The translations under genes were made by a program, and so were the position numbers. Shown one piece after another: positions 41,855-53,882 of a DNA stretch of 64,000 nt. The notes below the pieces were generated by a model. It was not told where the DNA came from. It did no database searches and was given only the letters and a program-made list of their open reading frames with translations. Position 1 is the stretch's first letter. Every line of letters begins with the position of its first letter. The DNA lies in NCBI GenBank assembly GCA_027451865.1, contig DAIDHW010000001.1, positions 841,530 to 905,529 on the forward strand. Reading direction: 5' to 3'. The DNA is from Leptolyngbyaceae cyanobacterium clean351 (GTDB taxonomy: Bacteria > Cyanobacteriota > Cyanobacteriia > DAIDHW01).

Positions 41855-42838
41855 ATGAGGATCCTGTTTTTTGGTACCCCTGAATTTGCTCTCCCTAGCC
41901 TACGCTACCTTCTGGCTTGGCCGGGGTTGACAGTGGTGGGCGTGGTCACCCAGCCGGATCGTCGCCGGCAAAGGGGTAGTCAAATTCTCCCTTCGCCGGT
42001 CAAGGCTCTAGCTCAAGCCCATGGTCTGTCCGTCTGGCAGCCGGAGCGGCTGCGCAACGACCCCCTCAGTCAGGCTGAGATTCAAGCCCTGGGAGCTGAT
42101 GTTTTCGTTGTGGTTGCCTACGGTCAGATTCTCCCCCCCGCAGTCCTGGCCATCCCCCCCCTCGGATGTGTCAATGCCCACGGCTCACTGCTGCCTGCCT
42201 ACCGTGGTGCGGCACCAATCCAGTGGGCCTTGAGGCATGGCGAGCCGGAAACTGGGGTGACTACCATGCTGATGGATGCGGGAATGGACACAGGTCCGAT
42301 GCTGCTGCAGGCACGAACGGCAGTGCCCTTGCAGGAAAATGCTGCGAGTTTGGGAGACCGTTTAGCCCAGATGAGCGCCGAGCTCCTTGTGGAGACCCTG
42401 GAAAAACTGCAGGCTAAAGTTCTCCAACCCCAGCCCCAACCCACCGACCAAGCCACCTACGCGCCCCTGTTACGTAAATCAGACTTCCAGTTGGACTGGT
42501 CTAGGACAGCCCTAGACCTGCACAATCAAGTGCGGGGTTTTTATCCCGACTGTCTGTTCTACCGTCAGGGCAGACCGATTAAGCTCCTAGCTACGGTGCC
42601 CCTCCACAGTGGCTGCACCAGCCGCCTAACTCCCCAAGATGTTGCCCTAGAACAGACTCAAGCTGAACCTGCTGTCTCCCCAGGCACCCTAGTAGCCCTG
42701 GTGCGGGGCCGGGGCCCCCTAGTTAAAACCGGGTCTGGCCTGCTTCTGCTGGAAACCCTCCAGCCTCCCGGGAGACGCCCCCAATCTGGCTACGACTTCG
42801 TCAATGGTCATCACCTGCAGGTGGGCGAGATCATTTAG
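41855..42838 (+). CDS. fmt: Methionyl-tRNA formyltransferase
   Basis: MRILFFGTPEFALPSL; VVAYGQILPPAVL; NAHGSLLPAYRGAAPIQWAL. Confidence 0.96.
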   Translation: MRILFFGTPEFALPSLRYLLAWPGLTVVGVVTQPDRRRQRGSQILPSPVKALAQAHGLSVWQPERLRNDPLSQAEIQALGADVFVVVAYGQILPPAVLAIPPLGCVNAHGSLLPAYRGAAPIQWALRHGEPETGVTTMLMDAGMDTGPMLLQARTAVPLQENAASLGDRLAQMSAELLVETLEKLQAKVLQPQPQPTDQATYAPLLRKSDFQLDWSRTALDLHNQVRGFYPDCLFYRQGRPIKLLATVPLHSGCTSRLTPQDVALEQTQAEPAVSPGTLVALVRGRGPLVKTGSGLLLLETLQPPGRRPQSGYDFVNGHHLQVGEII

Positions 42839-42859
42839 GTGTACTTGTCAAGTAATCCC

Positions 42860-43720
42860 ATGCTCCCCAACCAAATCACCACCCCAGAAACGGTCTCCCG
42901 CCGTCTAGCTGCCATCGGCCTGAGTTTGAGTGCTATTTTCGTACTCCTGGCCCTGGGAGCTCCCCTCATGGAGCATTGGGGTTGGCTCCAAGACCCTACA
43001 GAGTTCCTAAGCAATCCGGTGCAGGCCCCCCCTTCCCCCCAGCACTGGTTCGGCACTAGCCGCCTGGGGTATGATGTCTTTTCCCGCACCGTCTTTGGGG
43101 CTCGGGTAGCACTGGCGGTGGTGGTACTGGGCACGAGCTTCAGCCTATGGATCGGCGTCCCCCTCGGCCTGGTAAGTGGCTACCTAGGGGGCAGATTAGA
43201 CCGGGGCTTGCTGTTTCTTATGGATGCCATCTATACCCTGCCCGGCCTGTTGCTATCTATCACCCTAGCCTTTGTGGTCGGCAAAGGATTACTCAACGCC
43301 GCTGTGGCCCTCAGCATTGCTTACATACCACAGTACTACCGAGTAGTGCGCAACCACACAGCCAGCGTGAAGACAGAGGTATTTGTGGAGGCGGCCCAGG
43401 CCCTAGGAGCCTCCACACCCCGGGTCCTAGGGTGGCATCTACTGCCCAACGTGGTCCAAAACATCCCCGTTTTATTCACCCTTAACGCTGCCGATGCCGT
43501 ATTGACCTTAGGGGGGTTAGGTTTCTTGGGGCTGGGGTTGCCCAGTGAGGTACCCGAGTGGGGCCATGACCTCCAGCAGTCTCTCGGGGCCTTGCCCACC
43601 GGGGTCTGGTGGACGGCGTTCTTTCCTGGACTAGCCATGACGCTGCTGGTGATCAGCTTATCCCTGGTGGGGGAAGGCCTTGTGGATTGGCTTCAGGGCT
43701 CATCCTCCCACAGGAGGTAG
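42860..43720 (+). CDS. ABC transporter permease, DppC/OppC type
   Basis: LGTSRLGYDVFSRTVFGARVAL-type N-terminus and EAAQALGASTPRVLGWHLLPNVV EAA motif; alternative GTG at 42839. Confidence 0.88.
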   Translation: MLPNQITTPETVSRRLAAIGLSLSAIFVLLALGAPLMEHWGWLQDPTEFLSNPVQAPPSPQHWFGTSRLGYDVFSRTVFGARVALAVVVLGTSFSLWIGVPLGLVSGYLGGRLDRGLLFLMDAIYTLPGLLLSITLAFVVGKGLLNAAVALSIAYIPQYYRVVRNHTASVKTEVFVEAAQALGASTPRVLGWHLLPNVVQNIPVLFTLNAADAVLTLGGLGFLGLGLPSEVPEWGHDLQQSLGALPTGVWWTAFFPGLAMTLLVISLSLVGEGLVDWLQGSSSHRR

Positions 43721-44424
43721 GGGTCGATCGGGCCACTGAACTGGGCTAGGGTATCATAGGCCTTAAGGACTACATCCCGCACCTGGGGATGAAACCCCAC
43801 AAATAGATCCCGCCAAGTATCAGGGGTGGGTACAGTGTGACTACAAACTGTAGTTACCCAAATTTTCTCTACTTCCCCTTTCAACTCCAGATTAATCCGA
43901 GGGCTGAACAGACACAGGGCATGGAAACGGTGGTTTCTAGGTTTACCGTAAGCCTGGTCCATCTCTGCCCAGAACTGATTTAGGTGGGTGCCAAAGGAAG
44001 CCCCAAACACCCCCTTAGTGGTCAGGGTAAGGGGGTGGGTGTGGCATAACTTACGGTCTTGGTTAACTACAAATAGGTAATAGCGACTGCGCAGGTAAAT
44101 CTGCTCCTTGAACTGATTGTAGTGCTGACGCTCAAACAGACCCAGGTATTCCCCACTGCGGTCATACATTTTCAGGGGACTACGCTGCAGAATCAGAAAT
44201 TGAGCGGAGTGGCACAGAAAACCAGCGACCGATTCCCCGGAAGCAAACTGGGCGTTGTAGGGGCGCCAGTTAGTATCCGGGACAAACTCAGCTAACTGGG
44301 CGTTGCCAGTAGATAAAAAGAAGCCCGCTTTTTGAGGGTCTTGGTGGTTGAGGACCTGAAACCAGGGTGGACTAGAGGGGGTGGGACTAAAGGCGGGACT
44401 ATCAAATACATCGTCAGCACTCAT
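43693..44424 (-). CDS. Cyanobacterial conserved protein (DUF5895-like)
   Basis: 243 aa coding-like ORF; family name from memory only. Confidence 0.6.
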   Translation of the reverse strand: MSADDVFDSPAFSPTPSSPPWFQVLNHQDPQKAGFFLSTGNAQLAEFVPDTNWRPYNAQFASGESVAGFLCHSAQFLILQRSPLKMYDRSGEYLGLFERQHYNQFKEQIYLRSRYYLFVVNQDRKLCHTHPLTLTTKGVFGASFGTHLNQFWAEMDQAYGKPRNHRFHALCLFSPRINLELKGEVEKIWVTTVCSHTVPTPDTWRDLFVGFHPQVRDVVLKAYDTLAQFSGPIDPYLLWEDEP

Positions 44425-44526
44425 GGTGGGGGACCAGTTAGCGGCCAGGGAAGATTGGCTTAGGTAACTCTTTATTGATATTCTGACTCTGGGCTATTGA
44501 TCTATGACCTTAAAGGTTAAGTAACT

Positions 44527-45489
44527 ATGACCACCCCAGCAACGCCTCTCGACCTTAGCCGAAAAAGGATTATGGTAACCGGCGGGGCCGGGTTTTTGGG
44601 CCGGCAGGTAGTCAGGTATCTTGGTCAGGTGGGGGTGCCTGCAGAGAACATTTCGGTCCCACGCTCCCGAGACCTAGACCTGCGCCGGTGGGACAACTGC
44701 CGACAAGCCGTAGCCGGTCAAGAGATAGTGATTCACTTAGCTGCCCACGTGGGGGGTATCGGCCTCAATCAGGCCAAGCCAGCTGAACTATTCTACGACA
44801 ACTTAATCATGGGAGCCCAACTGATTGAGGCGGCCTACCAAGCCGGGGTAGAGAAGTTCGTTTGTGTAGGGACCATTTGCGCCTATCCCAAATTTTGCCC
44901 AGTACCTTTTCGGGAAGCTGACCTTTGGGAAGGATATCCAGAGGAGACTAACGCCCCCTACGGAATTGCCAAGAAAGCCCTACTGGTGCAGTTACAGGCC
45001 TACCGGCAACAGTACGGCTTTGGGGGTATTTATCTGTTGCCCGTTAACCTCTACGGCCCGGAAGACAACTTCGCCCCCGCTAGTTCGCACGTTATCCCCG
45101 CCTTGATCCGCAAGGTCCACATCGCTCAACAAACCGGAGCCCGGGCCCTGCCCGTATGGGGGGACGGCACGCCGACCCGGGAGTTTATCTACTCCGAGGA
45201 TGCGGCCCGAGGGATTGTCCTAGGGACTCAAGTCTACGACGCCCCTGAACCAGTTAACCTGGGCACAGGGGTAGAAATCTCTATCCGAGACCTGATCCAC
45301 CTGATCTGTGAGCTGATGGAATTCGAAGGGGAGATCGTCTGGGAAACCGAGCGGCCCAATGGGCAACCGCGCCGCTGCCTTGATACGGAACGGGCTAAGG
45401 AAAGATTGGGGTTTAGTGCCCAAGTAGACTTAACCGAGGGCTTACGGAACACCATCGCCTGGTATCGCCAACACCACCAGGACGACTGA
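44527..45489 (+). CDS. GDP-L-fucose synthase / NAD-dependent epimerase
   Basis: IMVTGGAGFLGRQVV; VGTICAYPKFCPVPFREADLWEGYPEETNAPYGIAKK. Confidence 0.93.
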   Translation: MTTPATPLDLSRKRIMVTGGAGFLGRQVVRYLGQVGVPAENISVPRSRDLDLRRWDNCRQAVAGQEIVIHLAAHVGGIGLNQAKPAELFYDNLIMGAQLIEAAYQAGVEKFVCVGTICAYPKFCPVPFREADLWEGYPEETNAPYGIAKKALLVQLQAYRQQYGFGGIYLLPVNLYGPEDNFAPASSHVIPALIRKVHIAQQTGARALPVWGDGTPTREFIYSEDAARGIVLGTQVYDAPEPVNLGTGVEISIRDLIHLICELMEFEGEIVWETERPNGQPRRCLDTERAKERLGFSAQVDLTEGLRNTIAWYRQHHQDD

Positions 45490-45496
45490 TGACTGG

Positions 45497-46144
45497 TTAG
45501 GGGGCGTCATCCGCTCCCTGGGAGCGGTTCTTGGCCCGGATAGCACTTTGTTTGAGGGCCTGCAGCCGGGCTTCGTAGCGGCTGCGCAGCCGTTTGCGGG
45601 GGGTTTGATCAATGAGAGTTTTTAGGGCGCTCCCTAGACTTTTGTAGGCGTTGGGGAGAGAGTAGCCAAACCGGGTAGCTAGGGCGATAGCTTGCTCATC
45701 GGCCTCAACGGCCTGCTTGAGGGTGCGTTGGCCGTTGTTTTTCTGCCACAGTCGGAACCCGGAAACGCCACACAGGCCTAAGGCTAGCAGCAACAGCAGA
45801 GCGTCCTGGACCCAAAGCTCTCCTACAGCTCCCCCTAGGCCAATCGCTAAGGCAGCCATCTCCCAACCATCCTTAGGGATGGTGTTATTCTGGACCCTGG
45901 CTACCTCATGCCAAAACAAAAGGTTACGCTGGTCAAGGGCCAACTGATCCCACCGGGCTAGGTCGATTTGGATTTCTACTTGGTCTTTACCGATCTCCTC
46001 ACAGGTGATCAGGCTCGGATTAACAGCTGTAGTGCCCTCCACTACCACCCAACTTTGCAGCTCTTGGGGGAGGAGAGCTTTCAGGCGCCGCAGTTCACTC
46101 ATTTCAGACCGGGCAGAAGTGGTAGCGTAGGAGGTCATGGGCAA
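45497..46144 (-). CDS. DUF3318 family membrane protein
   Basis: SEMSELRRLKALLPQELQSWV...QRNLLFWHEVARVQNNTIPKDGWEMAALAIGLGGAVGELW. Confidence 0.8.
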   Translation of the reverse strand: MPMTSYATTSARSEMSELRRLKALLPQELQSWVVVEGTTAVNPSLITCEEIGKDQVEIQIDLARWDQLALDQRNLLFWHEVARVQNNTIPKDGWEMAALAIGLGGAVGELWVQDALLLLLALGLCGVSGFRLWQKNNGQRTLKQAVEADEQAIALATRFGYSLPNAYKSLGSALKTLIDQTPRKRLRSRYEARLQALKQSAIRAKNRSQGADDAP

Positions 46145-46351
46145 AGAAGGGATAGTTCACCAGGGGTCGGCCAAGTGCTCCCGCTCGCCTGGCGAGTAGT
46201 GGTCTCTAGGGCCGACAAGGATAATCTACAGGTGCAGGACAATCATATCCACACGGTCTATTGTAATCGATCTTACCTCGGCCAGGACCCACCCCTTCTC
46301 CCAGAGGAGGATCGAGGATGTGGCAGAATTATGAAGGTTTGACAGTCCTGA

Positions 46352-48034
<1,683 letters not shown>

Positions 48035-48095
48035 TGGGGCCAGGCTCGATAACCACCCCGTGCTAGTCTCAGGGGAGGTCTACCCTCGCCCTTAT

Positions 48096-49202
48096 ATGAG
48101 ACTCAATCGTCGAACATTGGCACTGATAGTCTTAGCCCTGTTGGGGCTAGGCATATTCCTAATGTCTCGACCTGCCCCGGCCTCTGACCGTTCGACCTAC
48201 GGACACTCCCCTGGAGGTTACGGGGCTTGGTATGCCTGGATGAAGGCTGAGGGTGTACCGGTCCATCGTTGGCTACTGCCGGTGGACCAAGCCTGGCAAA
48301 AGCTGGCAGACCAACCCATAGCCTTCCTACGAATCCTCAATGAGCCGATTCCGGATTACCTTTACCTCCACGACCCAGACCTAGTCCAGTGGGTAGAGAA
48401 GGGCAATATATTAGTTCTGCTGGGGGTCCAGGCGCCGGTGGCAGACGTACCCTTTGATTCCCGTTTATCTAGTCCCGAGGGTCTAGTTAAGATTGACACC
48501 CGCCGGCGAGAAACCGAGGTAGGCCAGAGTAATCGACTACTGCAGGATGATCAAGGGGCGGTGGTTTGGGAGTATTTCATGGGGAATTCCCGGGGCCGGG
48601 TGGTTTTATCCAGTACCCCCTACCTGGGGGCTAACGCCTACCAAAGTAGTCCTGGTAACTTTTCATTTCTGCGTAGCCTAGTGGGGGGTGGTAAGGTACC
48701 AGTCTGGATTGATGAGTACTCCCATGGTTACCGTACTGGCTCAGTCCCCCGTGCCACCTTAGCTAATAGCCGAGACTGGCTCAGTTACCTAGCCCAAACT
48801 CCCCTAGTACTCCTAGCTGGTCAGGGGCTGCTAGTAGGGGGATTAGCGGTTTTGGCCCTGAACCATCGCCTTGGCCAGCCCCGACCCCTCCCCAAGAAGC
48901 TTAGGGAGAATGGAGTTGCCTATATCCAAGCTCTGGCTGAGGTTTTGCGGCAGTCTGAGAGTGACGACTTTGTGGTAGACCTCATCGGCAAAGCTGAACG
49001 GCAGCGCCTCCAGCAGCACCTAGGCCTGGGCAGTCAACCCTTGGAAACTGAGGTAGTAGTGCAGGCTTGGGTAGACCAGACGGGCCAACCCCCTGGCCCC
49101 CTGCGCTCTGTGCTAACTTCAGTACCCAAACACCGCTCGCGGCAGGAATTGTTAGCCTGGTTAAAAAACTGGCAAAGATTTAAATTCCCCCCCCATGGAT
49201 AA
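48096..49202 (+). CDS. DUF4350 domain-containing protein
   Basis: STYGHSPGGYGAWYAWMKAEGVPVHRWLLP; followed by MoxR and DUF58 genes; ATG at 48096. Confidence 0.8.
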   Translation: MRLNRRTLALIVLALLGLGIFLMSRPAPASDRSTYGHSPGGYGAWYAWMKAEGVPVHRWLLPVDQAWQKLADQPIAFLRILNEPIPDYLYLHDPDLVQWVEKGNILVLLGVQAPVADVPFDSRLSSPEGLVKIDTRRRETEVGQSNRLLQDDQGAVVWEYFMGNSRGRVVLSSTPYLGANAYQSSPGNFSFLRSLVGGGKVPVWIDEYSHGYRTGSVPRATLANSRDWLSYLAQTPLVLLAGQGLLVGGLAVLALNHRLGQPRPLPKKLRENGVAYIQALAEVLRQSESDDFVVDLIGKAERQRLQQHLGLGSQPLETEVVVQAWVDQTGQPPGPLRSVLTSVPKHRSRQELLAWLKNWQRFKFPPHG

Positions 49203-50139
49203 CCTAAACTCCCTGTTTCTCGGAGTTGAGCAGGCCCTCAGTCAGGTAATTGTGGGGCAACAGGTCCCCATCCGTAATCTACTTGTTGCCCTCCTAGGTG
49301 GGGGACACGTGATTCTGGAAGGGGTCCCCGGTACGGGCAAGACCCTGATGGTGAAAGCCCTAGCAGGCCTAGTTCAAGCAGAGTTCCATCGGGTACAGAT
49401 GACCCCGGATATTCTCCCAGCCGACATCCTGGGAGTAAATTTGTTTGATATGCCCACCGGTAGTTTCCGGCTCAAAAAGGGGCCCGTATTTACCAATATT
49501 CTGCTGACAGATGAAATCAATCGCACCCCCCCGAAAACCCAGGCTGCCCTCCTGGAGGCTATGGAAGAACAGCAAGTGACATTCGATGGGGAAAGTTTGC
49601 CGCTGCCTAGTCCCTTTTGGGTGGTAGCTACCCAAAATCCCCTGGAGTTTGAGGGTACCTATCCTCTCCCAGAAGCCCAGCTAGACCGCTTCCTTTTTAA
49701 GCTAGTGGTAGATTATCCTGACCCTGAAGCCGAACGCCAGATGTTGGCCAATCTCCAGTCCGGCGCCCCGGGGCCAGACCTAAGGCAGTTGCAGCCCTTA
49801 ACTAGCCTCGAGCAGGTTCTCCAGGTACGCCAGCTAGTGCGCCAGGTGGAAAGTACACCGGCAATACTTGACTACCTGTTGGCCCTCGTGCGAAAAACCC
49901 GCCACCTGCCGGACCTAGCCCTAGGGGCATCCCCCCGGGCAGCAGTTTTGTGGTTACGGGCCGCCCAAGCCCATGCCTGGCTTTCTAGTCGGAGCTTCCT
50001 GACCCCAGATGATGTGAAGGCGGTAGCCCAGCCGTTACTGTGTCATCGCTTAGTGCTGCGCCCCGAGGCCCAGCTCGATGGAGTCAAAGCCGAACACCTA
50101 ATCACGACCCTGCTCCAACAGGTGGCTGTACCCCGATGA
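49195..50139 (+). CDS. MoxR family AAA ATPase
   Basis: GGGHVILEGVPGTGKTLMVKALA; LLTDEINRTPPKTQAALLEAMEEQQVT. Confidence 0.95.
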   Translation: MDNLNSLFLGVEQALSQVIVGQQVPIRNLLVALLGGGHVILEGVPGTGKTLMVKALAGLVQAEFHRVQMTPDILPADILGVNLFDMPTGSFRLKKGPVFTNILLTDEINRTPPKTQAALLEAMEEQQVTFDGESLPLPSPFWVVATQNPLEFEGTYPLPEAQLDRFLFKLVVDYPDPEAERQMLANLQSGAPGPDLRQLQPLTSLEQVLQVRQLVRQVESTPAILDYLLALVRKTRHLPDLALGASPRAAVLWLRAAQAHAWLSSRSFLTPDDVKAVAQPLLCHRLVLRPEAQLDGVKAEHLITTLLQQVAVPR

Positions 50140-51431
50140 TTTTGGCCCGGCGCAGCTACGCCTGCCTCCTGGTCGCCCTGGGGATAGGGCTGGTCCTGGC
50201 GGGCCTTGGTTACCTGGGGGCGGGGGCACTGGTTTTGGGTCTCTTAGATAGCCTAGTGCTCCTGCTGGCAGCCCTAGATGCCCGGCGCACCCCTGGTGTG
50301 GAGGTGGAACGCCTGCCCCTAGGCCCCCTGTCCATTGGCCGGGATAATCTAGTCACCCTCCAAATCAAAGTCCAACACCCGACTCACCTGCTGATGCGGG
50401 ATGGGTTTCCCCCGGAGTTTAGTGCTTCCCAATTGGAATTTATCTGTACCCTCAAACCAGGTCCTCCTCATCAGCTCACCTACACTGTCCGTCCAGACCA
50501 CCGGGGTGAGTACAATTGGGGAGCAGTAGCCCTCCGGCAAAGGGGACCCTGGCAGTTAGCTTGGCGGCAGCAATTGCAGCCTCAACCCCAAACCAAGGTG
50601 GCAGTTTACCCAGACCTACTAGGCCTAAAATCCCTCTCCGTTCGGCTAGCTTTGGAGAACACAGGTTCTGTGCGCCAGTTGCGCCGGCAGGGAATGGGTA
50701 CTGATTTTGCCGAGTTGCGGGAATACACCCCCGGGGATGACCCCCGCCTGATTGATTGGAAAGCCACAGCCCGACAGCAGCGTATCCTTCTGAGGGTACT
50801 GGAGCCGGAACGGGAACAAACCCTGATTGTCTTGCTAGACCGGGGGCGGCTAATGACGGCGCGAGTCGCCGGTCTAACCCGGTTTGACTGGGGCTTGAAT
50901 GCGGCTTTGGCCTTAGCCTTGGCGGGTTTACACCGAGGTGACCGGGTGGGAGTGGGAGTATTCGACCGTCAGATGCACACCTGGATTCCCCCCCAGCGGG
51001 CGCACCTAGGCCACCTGGTGAAGCACCTCACCCCCCTCCAGCCCGAGCTCCTAGAGCCAGATTACCCCAAGGCCATCACCACTGTTACCAGGCAGCAGCG
51101 GCGGCGGGCCCTAGTAGTAGTGATCACTGACATCATCGACAGCACTGCCGCCGCCGAGCTGTTGTTGGCCCTGGAAAGTTTAGCTCCCCACCACTTGCCC
51201 TTTTGTGTCACCCTGCAGGACCCCCTGGTCAGTCACCAGGCTAACCAAGAGGCAATAGATCTCGATTCAGCTTATCGCCGGGCCGTGGCTCTCGATCTCC
51301 TAGCCCAACGGAAACTGGTCTTTGCCCGCCTTAAAAGCCAGGGAGTCCTCGGCCTAGATGCTCCCGCCAACCAAGTCTCAACTGAATTAGTGAATCAGTA
51401 CCTGCGTTTAAAGGCTCAGCACCTGTTGTGA
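50136..51431 (+). CDS. DUF58 domain-containing protein
   Basis: MGTDFAELREYTPGDDPRLIDWKATARQQRILLRVLEPEREQTLIVLLD; ATGA overlap with moxR. Confidence 0.93.
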   Translation: MILARRSYACLLVALGIGLVLAGLGYLGAGALVLGLLDSLVLLLAALDARRTPGVEVERLPLGPLSIGRDNLVTLQIKVQHPTHLLMRDGFPPEFSASQLEFICTLKPGPPHQLTYTVRPDHRGEYNWGAVALRQRGPWQLAWRQQLQPQPQTKVAVYPDLLGLKSLSVRLALENTGSVRQLRRQGMGTDFAELREYTPGDDPRLIDWKATARQQRILLRVLEPEREQTLIVLLDRGRLMTARVAGLTRFDWGLNAALALALAGLHRGDRVGVGVFDRQMHTWIPPQRAHLGHLVKHLTPLQPELLEPDYPKAITTVTRQQRRRALVVVITDIIDSTAAAELLLALESLAPHHLPFCVTLQDPLVSHQANQEAIDLDSAYRRAVALDLLAQRKLVFARLKSQGVLGLDAPANQVSTELVNQYLRLKAQHLL

Positions 51432-51447
51432 ACAACCTTGACAAAAC

Positions 51448-51464
51448 GTACTCGTTATGAGTAC
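51448..51464. promoter_or_regulatory. Inverted repeat GTACTC-GTTAT-GAGTAC, candidate operator just downstream of TTGACA (51438-51443)
   Basis: Perfect 6 bp arms, 5 nt spacer, about 30 bp before the peroxiredoxin-glutaredoxin start. Confidence 0.5.
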
Positions 51465-51493
51465 CTTTAAGAGGAACTGTTTAGGAATCACCT

Positions 51494-52234
51494 ATGCTGC
51501 CCAACCGCGAAGGCCAAAGAGTACCCAGCGTTACCTTTCGTGCCCGGGTCAATGATGAGTGGGTAAACATTACCACTGAAGAACTGTTTGCTGGTAAGAC
51601 AGTAGTAGTATTTTCCCTGCCGGGTGCCTTTACCCCCACCTGTTCTGCTACCCATGTCCCTGGCTATAACCAATTAGCCAGCGCCTTCAAGGCCAGTGGT
51701 GTAGATGACATCATTTGCATTTCGGTCAATGACACCTTCGTGATGAACGAATGGGCTAAGGACCAAAAGGCAGACAAGATCCGGTTTATCCCGGATGGCA
51801 ATGGTGAATTCACCGAAGGCATGGGGCTGCTAGTCAACAAGGAAGACCTAGGTTTTGGCAAGCGGTCTTGGCGCTACTCGATGCTGGTCAAGGATGGGGT
51901 AATAGAGAAAATGTTCATTGAGCCGGAGAAGCCTGGGGATCCCTTTGAGGTCTCGGATGCCGAAACCATGCTCAAATATATCAACCCCCAAGCTCCCAAG
52001 CCGAAACTGATCGCCCTGTTCAGCCGAGTAGGCTGCCCCTTCTGTGCCAAAGCTAAGGCTTTGCTTAAGGACCACGGCTTGGAATATCAAGAGCTGGTTC
52101 TAGGTCAAGGGGATATCACTTTGCAAACCATGAAGGCAATAACTGGCGCTACTGCTACTCCCCAAGTCTTCATTGACGGCCAGCTGATTGGCGGCTCCGA
52201 TAAATTGGAAGCTTACTTCACTGCCCAAGCCTAG
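51494..52234 (+). CDS. Hybrid peroxiredoxin-glutaredoxin
   Basis: Prx5 motif [17 protein letters not shown] and Grx motif [14 protein letters not shown]...[16 protein letters not shown]. Confidence 0.95.
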   Translation: MLPNREGQRVPSVTFRARVNDEWVNITTEELFAGKTVVVFSLPGAFTPTCSATHVPGYNQLASAFKASGVDDIICISVNDTFVMNEWAKDQKADKIRFIPDGNGEFTEGMGLLVNKEDLGFGKRSWRYSMLVKDGVIEKMFIEPEKPGDPFEVSDAETMLKYINPQAPKPKLIALFSRVGCPFCAKAKALLKDHGLEYQELVLGQGDITLQTMKAITGATATPQVFIDGQLIGGSDKLEAYFTAQA

Positions 52235-52713
52235 GTGTCTAGGGACACGCTCAAAACATTATCTATCAAGCGGTCCAGGAACTTAGACAGCTGGTCTTGT
52301 TCCTGGGCTGAGAAGCCAGCTAGAAACCCTACATACATCTGAGCTACCAAGGGGGGTAAAACCCCTTGCAGCTCGCGCCCAGTATCCGTCAGCCAAATGC
52401 GCCAGACCCGGCGGTCCTGGGGGTCCTGCTCCCGATGCACTAACCCCCGCTCTTCCATCCGGGTTAACACTCCGGTCAGAGTCCCCCCCACCTGCTGTAG
52501 CTTCTCACTGATCTTACAGGTGGCCATGCCGTCCTCTTGCCAAAGACAGCATAGAACTACCCAGTGGAAGGGAGTCAGACCCAGGGGATCAAGCTGCTCT
52601 TGGAACCGCCTTGTAGTTAATTGGGATAGGAGCTTGAGGCGATAGCCAAAACTGTGGGGGGCATAAACCTTCTCAACTCCCAACAAAAAGCTTTCCGAAT
52701 CCATCGTGACCAT
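52231..52713 (-). CDS. MarR family transcriptional regulator
   Basis: Winged [20 protein letters not shown]...[38 protein letters not shown]. Confidence 0.92.
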   Translation of the reverse strand: MVTMDSESFLLGVEKVYAPHSFGYRLKLLSQLTTRRFQEQLDPLGLTPFHWVVLCCLWQEDGMATCKISEKLQQVGGTLTGVLTRMEERGLVHREQDPQDRRVWRIWLTDTGRELQGVLPPLVAQMYVGFLAGFSAQEQDQLSKFLDRLIDNVLSVSLDT

Positions 52714-52876
52714 CCGCTGCGGCGCTCGAAACCCCGCCTTACGCCTGCCACCCTTTAGTTTAGCATTCCCGACCGGGCCAACTAAGGTTTCGGGTTTTGC
52801 CTGGCAAATGGGCAGGCCCCATGCTAGTTTGGGGTCATGATCGAGACTGGTGGACTTACTAGATTGTCCTTGACTT

Positions 52877-53311
52877 ATGATACCTCGGAACTGGCCGGCG
52901 GTGTGGCTTTTGGTGCTCCAGTTTAGCTTTTGGAGTTCACCCCCTGCTTTTGCCTACACTACTGCTGACTTGCAACGGCTGCTGACAACCCATGCCTGTG
53001 AGGGTTGCGACTTGAAATACGTCAACCTGGAAAACGTCAACCTGGAGGGAGCACAATTGAAGGGGGCGAACCTTAAGTTCGCTAATCTCCAGGGGGCAGA
53101 CCTGCAGGGGGCAGACCTGCGCAAGGCCAACCTTTACCGGGCCAATCTACAGGGGGCCAACCTGGCCAGGACTAATCTACGGGGCAGCATTTTGATTCAA
53201 GCTCAGGTTTTCCAGGCTACCTTTGCCGGGGCAGTTTACGATGGCTCCACGGCCTTTGGCCTAGGCTTTTTCCCCAGTAGCCAGAATATGCACAAGTACG
53301 TTGCCCCCTGA
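52877..53311 (+). CDS. Exported pentapeptide repeat protein
   Basis: Signal peptide followed by A(N/D)LQGA-type repeats. Confidence 0.9.
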   Translation: MIPRNWPAVWLLVLQFSFWSSPPAFAYTTADLQRLLTTHACEGCDLKYVNLENVNLEGAQLKGANLKFANLQGADLQGADLRKANLYRANLQGANLARTNLRGSILIQAQVFQATFAGAVYDGSTAFGLGFFPSSQNMHKYVAP

Positions 53312-53380
53312 ATCCCGATTAATATTGGGACTTAGCAATAACCTTAGGTAGACCCCAGGTACTCCTGAGAGCGACCGAAG

Positions 53381-53418
53381 CCCTGATATTAACTAACATG
53401 TATCAGGGTTTGCTTTTT
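53381..53418 (+). terminator. Rho-independent terminator
   Basis: CCCTGATA-N12-TATCAGGG followed by TTTGCTTTTT. Confidence 0.75.
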
Positions 53419-53549
53419 GTGACGGGATGGTAATTTCCCTTAGGCATGCGCCACCATAGGTATTAGTTTCGTGTTGCTTCCCTGCTAGCTGCCGGAGTCT
53501 GCCATCCCGGTCCCCCTAGGTACCTCATCCCCTGCACGGAGGCTAGATC

Positions 53550-53882
53550 ATGTCTAAGACATTGGCCAATTTAACCCTGCCCTTAGTAACGGAGGCAGTT
53601 GATGCGATTCTCCAAAGGCTTCCAGACCAAGACCGTCGGTTGGCATTTACGGACCCGCAATCTCGTCAGCAGTTAATCAGCCGGGTCCTGAGTCGGGTGC
53701 CTAACCTATACACCAGCGTTGAGGAGGGGGAAATCCACTCTGACCCCCAAGGAGCTCCTAGTTGTCCCATCCACCTGCACCTGGAAATAGAACAAGCTGT
53801 CTTACAAAACATCCAACATATTTTGGATATCAAAGCAACCCACTCATCGACAGGGGAAGCAGCCTGCCACTGGTTTGGCTGA
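53550..53882 (+). CDS. Conserved hypothetical protein (cyanobacterial)
   Basis: 110 aa coding-like ORF, 53 bp convergent overlap with coaE. Confidence 0.6.
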   Translation: MSKTLANLTLPLVTEAVDAILQRLPDQDRRLAFTDPQSRQQLISRVLSRVPNLYTSVEEGEIHSDPQGAPSCPIHLHLEIEQAVLQNIQHILDIKATHSSTGEAACHWFG

